From Novosphingobium resinovorum (GTDB lineage Bacteria > Pseudomonadota > Alphaproteobacteria > Sphingomonadales > Sphingomonadaceae): a stretch of DNA of 64,000 nucleotides. Of the stretch, positions 32,928-40,287 are shown piece after piece (within the stretch, counting starts at the first letter, position 1; every line of letters starts with the position of its first letter). Under the pieces are notes generated by a model, which made no database searches, had not been told where the DNA came from, and saw nothing but the letters and a program-made list of their open reading frames with translations. The stretch is taken from contig NZ_BSFC01000002.1 in assembly GCF_027922145.1 (NCBI RefSeq), positions 46,960-110,959 on the forward strand, given 5' to 3'. The position numbers and the translations under genes are program-made.

Positions 32928-33323
32928 TTAGCGCGGGCGGCCCTGCGTGCCCATGCCCGCCGTCACGAACAGCGCGCTCGCGGGCTGCGAAACATCGGCG
33001 GTGTGCCACACGCCCGCCGGGTTCACGATGTACTGCCCCGCCAGCAAGGTCTCGGAATGGAGGCGGCCATCGGGGTATTCCTGGATCAGCGTGATCTCTC
33101 CGGACAGGCATACGACGAGTTCGTCGCCCTCCGGGTGCATCTCCCACGAATCCCAGCTGCTCGAGAAATCGTACATGCTGACGAGGCGGCCCTCCTTCCC
33201 ATCGGCTGCGGTGCGCTCCCCATAGGCCGCGTACCAGTCCATCCCGGTGAAGGCGGGCTGGTCCGCGACCTTCGCGCCAAGGCCGAGGTGGACCGGAAAG
33301 GTGCGAAGGTCGCGCGCCGTCAT
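32928..33323 (-). CDS. Cupin-domain protein
   Basis: 131 residues. The two cupin motifs are partly seen: HPEGDELVVCLSGEITLI (motif 1, with His/Glu metal ligands) and YIVNPAGVWHTADVSQPASALFV (motif 2, with His). It is a small single-domain beta-barrel protein, either an enzyme such as an isomerase or a ligand-binding protein. No signal peptide. It is one base away from the aminopeptidase P stop, and both lie on the minus strand. Confidence 0.85.
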   Translation of the reverse strand: MTARDLRTFPVHLGLGAKVADQPAFTGMDWYAAYGERTAADGKEGRLVSMYDFSSSWDSWEMHPEGDELVVCLSGEITLIQEYPDGRLHSETLLAGQYIVNPAGVWHTADVSQPASALFVTAGMGTQGRPR

Positions 33324-33324
33324 G

Positions 33325-35145
33325 TCAGAGCGGCTCGCACTGGGCGTGCAGCCAGGTCAGCGCGTCTCCTTCCAGCTGCGGCGCGACGATCTCCAGCACC
33401 CGCGCGTGATAGTCGTTCCACCACGTGATTTCGGCTGGAGATAGCAGCGATGTGTCCACCAGGCGCCGCTCGATCGGCACGTGGGTGAGCGTCTCGAAGC
33501 CGTAGTATTCGCCGTCCGAGCCCGCGATCTCGCGCTTTTCGACGAGGATCAGGTTCTCGATGCGGATGCCGTATTCGCCGGTCTTGTAGTAGCCCGGCTC
33601 GTTCGAGAGGAACATGCCCGGCAGCAGCGGCTGGTCGGTGCCCGCTTGCCCGCCCGAAGACTTGGCGATGCGCTGCGGCCCTTCGTGAACGGCAAGGAAG
33701 CTGCCGACGCCGTGGCCGGTGCCGTGGGCATAATCGAGCCCGACCTGCCACAGCGCATGGCGCGCCAGCACGTCGAGCTGGCTGCCCGCCGTGCCCTTGG
33801 GGAACACCGCGAGGGCCAGCGCGATGTGGCCCTTGAGCACGCGGGTGAAGCGGTCCTTCACTTCGGCGAAGGGCGCATCAGGCCCGACCCAGACGGTGCG
33901 GGTGATGTCGGTGGTGCCGTCCGGATACTGCCCGCCCGAGTCGACGAGATAGACCGAGTTCGGCTCCAGCGTGAGGCTGGTTTCCTCCGACACGCGGTAG
34001 TGCGGGCTCGCGCCGTTCGGCCCGGCGCCGGAGATCGTGTCGAACGACAGGTCGCGCAAGGTCGGATCGAGCGCCCGGAAGTCCTGCAGCTTCGCGGCGG
34101 CCGACAGTTCGGTGACTTCGCCCTTGGGCGCCTCGACCGCGAGCCAGTGGAGGAAGCGCGTCACGGCGGCGGCATCGCGGCCCTGCGCGGCGCGGTGACC
34201 GGCCTGCTCGACCGGGTTCTTGACCGCCTTGGGCAGCACGGTGGGGTCGCGCTCTTCGACCAGCGTAGCGCCGACGCCGCGCAAGGTCTCGAAGATGGCG
34301 CTGACGGCCCGCTCGGGATCGATAGCGACGCGCTTGCCTGCCAGTTCACGCAGGCCCTCGACGAACGCGGTGCGCTCGCGGATGGTGACTGCGTTGCCGA
34401 GGTGGCGGCGGACTTCGTCGGTCACCTTTTCCCCGGCCATGAACAGGTCGACGGTGCCGTCCTTGCGCGCGATCACGTAGGACAGCGCGACGGGGGTGCG
34501 GTCCACGTCGGCGCCGCGGATGTTGAGCAGCCAGGCGATCGAATCGAGTGCGGTGATCACCGTCGCGTCGAGGTTCCGGGTCGCGAGCCATTCGGAAACG
34601 GCGGCGCGCTTGGCCTCGCTCGCCTCGCCGGTGAACGTGTCCGGGTGGACCACGGCGGGAGCGGCCGAAGGGGCGGGCTGGTCTTGCCACACGGCATCGA
34701 TCGGGTTGCCCTCGACCGCGATCAGCGCGCCGCCCTTGGCCGCGAGCGTGGCTTCCACCGCCTGCGCCCACTTCGAGCCGTGAAGCCATGCGTCGTAGCC
34801 GATCCGCGCGCCCTTGGGCGTATGCTCGGCGAGCCATGCCGGAACGCTGGTCGTGGGCACGCTTTCGTAGGCATAGAGGCGGCCGTCCACCTGATCGCGC
34901 ACCTGCAGGGTATAGCGTCCGTCCACGAACATGGCAGCGGCAGGCGAGCGGCCTGCGTCGGTCAGCACAACGGCGGTTCCGGCCGAGCCGCCGAAGCCGG
35001 TAAGCCATTCGAGCCGCTGGGCATAGGCGCCGACGTACTCGCTCATGTGCTCGTCGGAGATAGGGATCACGAAGCCATCGAGGCCGCGCGCCTTCAGTTC
35101 CTTGCGGAGCGCATCGAGGCGGGCTTCGTGGGTATTCATCAGCAT
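33325..35145 (-). CDS. Aminopeptidase P family protein (Xaa-Pro aminopeptidase, M24B)
   Basis: 606 residues from the ATG at 35145 (alternatives at 35184 and 35139). Two creatinase-like N-terminal domains precede the pita-bread metal domain, whose ligands are seen in LVDSGGQYPDGTTDITRTVW (two Asp), GTGHGVGSFLAVHEGP (His), NEPGYYKTGEYGIRIENL (Glu) and GFETLTHVPIERRLV (Glu is before this segment in EY-YGFE). An M24C C-terminal domain is present, so it resembles the long eukaryote-type aminopeptidase P. It removes N-terminal residues in front of proline, in the cytoplasm. Divergent from oligopeptidase B with about 40 bases between starts. Confidence 0.92.
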   Translation of the reverse strand: MLMNTHEARLDALRKELKARGLDGFVIPISDEHMSEYVGAYAQRLEWLTGFGGSAGTAVVLTDAGRSPAAAMFVDGRYTLQVRDQVDGRLYAYESVPTTSVPAWLAEHTPKGARIGYDAWLHGSKWAQAVEATLAAKGGALIAVEGNPIDAVWQDQPAPSAAPAVVHPDTFTGEASEAKRAAVSEWLATRNLDATVITALDSIAWLLNIRGADVDRTPVALSYVIARKDGTVDLFMAGEKVTDEVRRHLGNAVTIRERTAFVEGLRELAGKRVAIDPERAVSAIFETLRGVGATLVEERDPTVLPKAVKNPVEQAGHRAAQGRDAAAVTRFLHWLAVEAPKGEVTELSAAAKLQDFRALDPTLRDLSFDTISGAGPNGASPHYRVSEETSLTLEPNSVYLVDSGGQYPDGTTDITRTVWVGPDAPFAEVKDRFTRVLKGHIALALAVFPKGTAGSQLDVLARHALWQVGLDYAHGTGHGVGSFLAVHEGPQRIAKSSGGQAGTDQPLLPGMFLSNEPGYYKTGEYGIRIENLILVEKREIAGSDGEYYGFETLTHVPIERRLVDTSLLSPAEITWWNDYHARVLEIVAPQLEGDALTWLHAQCEPL

Positions 35146-35186
35146 GTCATGGGTTCCGGCTTGCGGGGGGTATTGAGCAATCATAG

Positions 35187-37265
35187 ATGGTGCGCATGGC
35201 AGATTCCACCCCGACCCTCATCGGTCCCCCGCAGGCGGCGAAGAAGCCGCATTCCTTCACCCATCACGGCGTCACCGTCAGCGACGACTACGCCTGGCTG
35301 CGCGATCCCGGCTATCCCGAGGTGAAGGACAAGGAGGTCCTCGACCATCTCGAGGCCGAGAACCGCTGGTTCGAATCGAAGATGGACCAGCACAAGGGCC
35401 GCATCGACGCGCTGTTCAAGGAAATGCGCGGCCGCATCAAGGAAGCCGATTCGTCGGTCCCGCAGAAGGATGGCGACTGGCTCTACTGGATCGAGTTCGA
35501 GGAAGGCGCCGAATACAAGAAATGGTGGCGCAAACCCGTCGCGGGCGGCGAGCCCGAACTGATGCTCGACGAAGTGGCGCTCGCCGAGGGCAAGGACTAC
35601 TTCCGCCTCGGCGCGATCTCGACGACGACGGACGGGCGGCTGCTCGCTTACGCGTATGACGACAACGGCTCGGAACGCTTCACCGCGCGGATCAAGGACC
35701 TGACCACCGGCGAACTGCTGCCGGACGAGATCCCCGGCACGCTGTCCTCGCTGGTCTGGGTGGCGAAGGACAAGGGCCTCGTCTACTCGCTGGCGAACGA
35801 GCAATGGCGTACCGACAATGCCCGCCTGCACTGGCTGGGCCAGCCGGTGGAAGACGACCTCGAACTGTTCCACGAGGATGACGAGGGTTTCCGCGTCGGC
35901 TCCTCGCTCTCCTCGAACGAGAAGTGGCTGCTGATCGGCACCAGCGACCATGAGACCAGCGAATGCCACATGGTCCTCGCCGACGATCCGCTGGGCGAGC
36001 AGATCCTGGTGAAGCCGCGCGTCAAGGGCGTGGAGTACGATGTCGATGAGCGCGGCGACGTGCTCTACATCCACACCAACGACACCCACGAGAACTTCCG
36101 CCTCGCCACCGCGCCGCTGGCGAACCCCGGCGAGTGGACGACGCTGATCGAGGGCACGAACGAGTTTTACCTGACGGGCTTCGATCTGTTCCGCGACTTC
36201 TACGTGATCGAGGGGCGCCGCGCCGGTCTCGACCAGATCGAGCTGCGCTATTATGACGATCCGACGCGGATCGAGCCGATCGCTTTTCCCGAGGCGAGCT
36301 ATTCGGCGGGGCTCTCCAACAATCCCGAATGGCACATGGAGAAGCTGCGGCTGACGTACGAGTCGATGGTCGCTCCGTCCTCGGTGATGGACTACGATGT
36401 CGCCGCGCGCACGCTGGAGACGCTCAAGGTCCAGGAAATTCCTTCGGGCTACGACGGCTCGCTCTATGCCACCGAGCGGCTGGAGATACCTGCGCGCGAC
36501 GGCACCGCGATCCCCGTTTCCATCGTCTATCGCAAGGACCGGACGGGAGCCGGGCCGCTGCACCTCTATGGCTACGGTGCTTACGGTATCGCCATCGATC
36601 CCGGCTTCTCGACCTCGCGCCTCAGCCTGGTCGATCGCGGGTTCGCCTATGCCATCGCGCATATCCGGGGCGGCGACGACCTTGGCCGCGCGTGGTACAA
36701 GGCGGGCAAGCTGGAGCGGCGTGAGAATACCTTCAACGACTTCGTCGATGTCGCCAAGGGCCTGATCGAGCGCGGCTTCACCGAGGCGGGCCGGATCAGC
36801 ATCTCCGGCGGCTCGGCGGGCGGTGAACTGATGGGCGCGGTGATCAACTCCGACCCCGAGCTGTTCGGCGCGGTGGTGGCGCACGTGCCCTTCGTGGATG
36901 TGCTGAGCACCATGCTCGACGACACCCTGCCGCTGACGCCGGGCGAGTGGCCCGAATGGGGCAACCCGATCGAGGACAAGGCCGCCTTCGACCTGATCCT
37001 GAGCTACAGCCCCTACGATCAGGTCAAGCCGCAGGCCTACCCGCCGCTGATGGTGACCGCGGGCCTCAACGACCCGCGTGTAACCTACTGGGAGCCCGCG
37101 AAGTGGGTCGCGAAGCTGCGCGAGGTGAAGACCGACGGCAACGAACTGATCCTCAAGACCAACATGGGTGCGGGCCACGGCGGCAAGTCGGGCCGCTTCG
37201 AGAGCCTGAAGGAAACGGCGGAGGAGTTCGCCTTCATCCTGTGGCAGCTTGGGGTCGAAGGCTGA
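35187..37265 (+). CDS. ptrB: Oligopeptidase B (S9 family prolyl-oligopeptidase type)
   Basis: 692 residues (ATG at 35187; MADS start at 35196 is possible). N-terminal HHGVTVSDDYAWLRDPGYPE and a beta-propeller precede the alpha/beta hydrolase domain with the catalytic serine in ISGGSAGGELMGAV (Ser543), the Asp in LNDPRVTYWEPAKW and the His in GHGGKSGRFE. This is the oligopeptidase B signature, an enzyme cutting after basic residues in short peptides, cytoplasmic. Its stop overlaps the thioesterase ATG by 1 base. Confidence 0.94.
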   Translation: MVRMADSTPTLIGPPQAAKKPHSFTHHGVTVSDDYAWLRDPGYPEVKDKEVLDHLEAENRWFESKMDQHKGRIDALFKEMRGRIKEADSSVPQKDGDWLYWIEFEEGAEYKKWWRKPVAGGEPELMLDEVALAEGKDYFRLGAISTTTDGRLLAYAYDDNGSERFTARIKDLTTGELLPDEIPGTLSSLVWVAKDKGLVYSLANEQWRTDNARLHWLGQPVEDDLELFHEDDEGFRVGSSLSSNEKWLLIGTSDHETSECHMVLADDPLGEQILVKPRVKGVEYDVDERGDVLYIHTNDTHENFRLATAPLANPGEWTTLIEGTNEFYLTGFDLFRDFYVIEGRRAGLDQIELRYYDDPTRIEPIAFPEASYSAGLSNNPEWHMEKLRLTYESMVAPSSVMDYDVAARTLETLKVQEIPSGYDGSLYATERLEIPARDGTAIPVSIVYRKDRTGAGPLHLYGYGAYGIAIDPGFSTSRLSLVDRGFAYAIAHIRGGDDLGRAWYKAGKLERRENTFNDFVDVAKGLIERGFTEAGRISISGGSAGGELMGAVINSDPELFGAVVAHVPFVDVLSTMLDDTLPLTPGEWPEWGNPIEDKAAFDLILSYSPYDQVKPQAYPPLMVTAGLNDPRVTYWEPAKWVAKLREVKTDGNELILKTNMGAGHGGKSGRFESLKETAEEFAFILWQLGVEG

Positions 37266-37651
37266 TGTTCACCCTCACCTTCACCGCGCTGCCGGAGCAC
37301 ATCGATGTGATGGGCCACGTCAACAACGCGGTGTGGGTGCAGTGGATGGAGGCGATGGCGGGTGCGCACTGGGCCGCCGTCGCCCCGGCGGAGCATCAGG
37401 AAAAGTACGCGTGGCTCGTCACCCGCCACGAGATCGACTACCGCGGCAACATCCGCGAAGGCGAGAGCGTGACCGGCGAGACTTTCATCCCCGAAGGGCC
37501 GAGCGGTGCGCGCTTCGACCGGCGGGTGGATTTCCGTAACGCGGCGGGCAAGGTGATCGTCTCGGCCCGCACGACATGGGCGATGATCGACATCGCCTCC
37601 GGCCGGCTGATGCGTGTGCCACCGGAAGTGGCGGCGCCTTTCGTGGGCTGA
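37265..37651 (+). CDS. Acyl-CoA thioesterase-like hotdog protein (4HBT family)
   Basis: 128 residues from the ATG at 37265. FTALPEHIDVMGHVNNAVWVQWMEAM is the typical 4HBT motif with the catalytic Asp (DVMGHVNN). VTRHEIDYRGNIREGESV and RTTWAMIDIASGRLMRVP are the remaining signature strands. The substrate is probably an acyl-CoA. Overlaps the oligopeptidase B stop (TGATG), so co-translated. Confidence 0.9.
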   Translation: MFTLTFTALPEHIDVMGHVNNAVWVQWMEAMAGAHWAAVAPAEHQEKYAWLVTRHEIDYRGNIREGESVTGETFIPEGPSGARFDRRVDFRNAAGKVIVSARTTWAMIDIASGRLMRVPPEVAAPFVG

Positions 37652-37659
37652 CCACCTTT

Positions 37660-37737
37660 CGTCACCCGCGAGCGCAGCGAAGCAATCCAGGGCGGCTTGA
37701 TGCTGCTCTGGATTGCTTCGCTGCGCTTGCAATGACG
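37660..37737. repeat. REP-like palindrome, family 1, copy 3
   Basis: Left arm 37660-37690 and right arm 37708-37737, near-perfect complements with the family core AGCGCAGCGAAGCAATCCAG. The left arm has CCCG where the others have TTG, so one end is eroded. It lies between the convergent thioesterase and Kef-type antiporter genes. Confidence 0.82.
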
Positions 37738-37745
37738 ACACCTAG

Positions 37746-39503
37746 CTACCGCCGGTCCCTCGGCCGCTGCGTGATGATGTGCTCCCGCGCGGCGCGCACG
37801 TCGCCGCCTTCGTACTGCACGGTCAGGCGTTCCTTGTCGCTCTTGCGGTACATCTGTTCGGCGCGGTCGATGTCGCCGAGCGCCACATCCAGCCCCTTGA
37901 GCGCCTTGCGCGCCAGCACCACCGCCGATTCCATCACCTCGCGCGCCATCGAGGCGATCGGCGCGTCCTTCAGCCGCACCAGCGCGCGGCGGTCGAACAC
38001 GCGGGCGTGGACTTGCGCATTGGGGAACGCCTGGTGGACGGCCTGCAGGAACGGCTCGGTCAACTGGTCGCCGTCGATGCAGAAGACGATCAGTTCGGCC
38101 TCCGCCGCGCCCGCCTGGCGCAGCATGTCGATGCGAGTGCCGTCGCCGAACCAGACTTGCGCGCCGAAGTCCCGGGCGATGTCGATCATCTCGATGTCGG
38201 TGTCGATCATCGTTACCGGAATGTCGGCGGCGATCAGCATCTGCGCCACCGTCTGCCCGAAGCGGCCATAGCCCACGACGATCGCGTTGGCGCCGTCCTC
38301 GTGCGGGCCCTCGCGGACTTCCTTCTTGCCCTCGGGCCGCTCGCGGATGCCGCGCGTCGCCATCATCAGGAACGGCGTGGTGACCATGGAGAGAGTGACG
38401 ATGGCGCTGAACAGGCTGGTCGCCTGCGCATCCACCAGCATCGCATTGCTGGCCTGCGCGAACAGGACGAAGGCGAACTCGCCCCCCTGGCTGAGTAGCA
38501 GGCCGAGCGCGAGGGCGCTGCGCCACTCCATCCGGAAGGCGAGGCCGAGCAGAAAGATGATCCCGCCCTTCACCGCGATCAGCGCCAGTGCCATCGCCAT
38601 GACGAACAAGGGGCGTTCGGCGATGGCCGAGAGGTCCAGCATCATGCCCACCGACATGAAGAACAGCCCCAGCAGGATCGCGCGGAACGGTTCGACGTCG
38701 GCCTCGAGTTCATGGCGATAGGGCGAGTCGGCCAGCATGACGCCGGCGATGAAGGCGCCAAGCGCGGTCGAAAGGCCGAGCGCCTGCATCAAGGCGCCCG
38801 AGGCCATGACCGTGAACAGCGCGGCAAAGACGAACATCTCGCGCTCGCCGAGGTTGCCGATCAGGCCGAACAGCGGCCGGATGACGAAGCGCCCCGCGAG
38901 GATCAGGCCGACGATGGCGGCGACCGTCTCCAGCCCCAGCACCCATCCCGGCGGGCCGGAAGGCAGCGCCGGATTGCGGTTCATTGCCGCGATGATGGTG
39001 ATCAGCGGGATGATCGACAGGTCCTGGAACAGCAGGATCGCGAAGGAGCGCTCGCCGAACGGCGTGTGCAGGCGCCCGGCGCTCTGCAGCATCGGCAGCA
39101 CCTGCGCGGTAGACGACAGCCCCAGCGGCAGACCCAGCGCCAGCGAGGCCTGCAGGCTGAAGCCGGTGAAGAAGTAGATGACGGCGGACACCGCCAGTCC
39201 GCACAGCACCACCTGCAGCAAGCCGAGCCCGAATATCTCGTGCCGCATCTTCCACAGGCGCGCTGGCGCAAGTTCGAGACCGACGATGAACAGCAGCAGG
39301 GTGATGCCGAGTTCGGCGATCCCCATCTTGCTCTCCGGGTCGCCGACGAGGTTCAGGACGTAGGGGCCGAGCACCGCTCCGGTGGTGAGAAAACCCAGCG
39401 TCGCACCGATTCCCAGCCGCCGGAACAGCAGCACGAAGCCGAGCGCGGTTCCCAGCAGGAAAAATCCGTCGCGCAGCAGGAATGCCTGGGCATGTTCTTC
39501 CAT
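37746..39503 (-). CDS. Kef-type monovalent cation:proton antiporter (CPA2) with RCK domain
   Basis: 585 residues. About 12-13 transmembrane helices (1-390) contain the CPA2 motifs LGLSSTAQVLPML and LFQDLSIIPLITI. A cytoplasmic TrkA-N/RCK Rossmann domain follows (VVGYGRFGQTVAQMLIAA at about residue 415; MIDTDIEM; FGAQVWFGDGT). Kef-type proteins exchange potassium or sodium for protons and are often controlled by glutathione adducts; no KefF/KefG partner gene lies adjacent. Usual length. Confidence 0.93.
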   Translation of the reverse strand: MEEHAQAFLLRDGFFLLGTALGFVLLFRRLGIGATLGFLTTGAVLGPYVLNLVGDPESKMGIAELGITLLLFIVGLELAPARLWKMRHEIFGLGLLQVVLCGLAVSAVIYFFTGFSLQASLALGLPLGLSSTAQVLPMLQSAGRLHTPFGERSFAILLFQDLSIIPLITIIAAMNRNPALPSGPPGWVLGLETVAAIVGLILAGRFVIRPLFGLIGNLGEREMFVFAALFTVMASGALMQALGLSTALGAFIAGVMLADSPYRHELEADVEPFRAILLGLFFMSVGMMLDLSAIAERPLFVMAMALALIAVKGGIIFLLGLAFRMEWRSALALGLLLSQGGEFAFVLFAQASNAMLVDAQATSLFSAIVTLSMVTTPFLMMATRGIRERPEGKKEVREGPHEDGANAIVVGYGRFGQTVAQMLIAADIPVTMIDTDIEMIDIARDFGAQVWFGDGTRIDMLRQAGAAEAELIVFCIDGDQLTEPFLQAVHQAFPNAQVHARVFDRRALVRLKDAPIASMAREVMESAVVLARKALKGLDVALGDIDRAEQMYRKSDKERLTVQYEGGDVRAAREHIITQRPRDRR

Positions 39504-39617
39504 CGGGGCCTTTCGAGGGTATTGCGTGGGGGAGGCGCGACTGTCTTAGCGGCGGGGTACGCCGGGGCCAACCATACAATGGTGGGGATGTTGTCGCATC
39601 AGGTAGGTGCGGTCGGC

Positions 39618-39833
39618 GGGGGCTTCTACAGGCTCAGGGTGAGCGGGATTGGGAGTACGATGCCATTTGATCAAAACCAATCCCTCGTCATTGCGAGCGC
39701 AGCAAAGCAATCCAGGGCCGCGCTGCACCGCCCTGGATTGCTTTGCTGCGCTCGCAATGACGAGGCAGAGAAAGTCTCAATCTTTGGAAAGCATGCTCTG
39801 AAATCCGCTCAGGCTGAGATTGTCGAAGCCCCC
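39618..39833. repeat. Family 3 inverted-repeat pair enclosing a family 1 palindrome
   Basis: Outer arms 39618-39650 and 39802-39833 share the core CTTC-ACA-GCTCAG-GTGAGCGG with several mismatches. The centre is occupied by the perfect family 1 element at 39683-39765. Confidence 0.75.
39683..39765. repeat. REP-like palindrome, family 1, copy 4
   Basis: Perfect 36-base arms (39683-39718 and 39730-39765) with an 11-base loop, the longest copy in the window. The internal part reads AGCAAAGCAATCCAG, so both arms carry the same A-for-G change relative to copy 2, a sign of compensated change. Confidence 0.9.
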
Positions 39834-39861
39834 GCCCTCCAGAACCACGCCTTCGCCGCAG

Positions 39862-40287
39862 TTACCGCGGCAATATCCCCTGGCACACGTAGCGTATGAC
39901 CAGCCCGTCCTCGTTATCCCAGCGCACCCGCTGCGTCGCGCCCGGCGTCGCCGAGCCGCCAAGCGGCGCGCCGCCCGGATTGAGCACCTGCCATTGCTCC
40001 ACCCGCGTGGTTCCTGCGGTACAGTTCACGCTGCGCAGCATGAACTGCGTGGTGCCGCGCGGCATCTGGCCTTGCGCCTTGGTCAGAACATCCAGTTCGC
40101 GGAAGGTGCGGCCGAGACCGCCCGCCCTCATGCTCGCCGTGTCGATGCGGACGCTGCGGCCCACGGCGGTCTCGACCTCCTGCTTGAACACGCGCACCCA
40201 GTTGCCCGAGGTCGCGGTGAGCGTGGATGTCGCCGCGACGGAAACCACGGGGGCACCGGCCAGCACCAGCGCGACGATGAGCCTCAA
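39862..40287 (-). CDS. Small exported protein, possibly surface-adhesin E-like
   Basis: 141 residues from a TTG at 40287 that overlaps the ftsK stop (TTGA). This gives a clean signal peptide (RLIVALVLAGAPVVSVAA); no ATG does so. The mature part has NWVRVFKQEVETAVGRSVRIDTASMRAGG, RSVNCTAGTTRVEQWQVL and a terminal YVCQG, with two cysteines and a conserved-looking Trp pattern. It resembles the small surface-adhesin E-like family, but that match is weak. Function unknown. Confidence 0.65.
   Translation of the reverse strand: MRLIVALVLAGAPVVSVAATSTLTATSGNWVRVFKQEVETAVGRSVRIDTASMRAGGLGRTFRELDVLTKAQGQMPRGTTQFMLRSVNCTAGTTRVEQWQVLNPGGAPLGGSATPGATQRVRWDNEDGLVIRYVCQGILPR

Larger units (their letters stand above)
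39504..39861. other. Gene-free region built of nested repeats
   Basis: 358 bases between the Kef-type antiporter start and the small secreted-protein stop. It holds family 3 arms (39618-39650, 39802-39833) with family 1 palindrome copy 4 (39683-39765) inserted between them. No convincing gene. The antiporter promoter should lie at the left end. Confidence 0.75.

Noticed and set aside
35181..37178. A 665-codon open frame antisense to oligopeptidase B
   Set aside because: Same effect; the plus strand carries all catalytic residues of oligopeptidase B.
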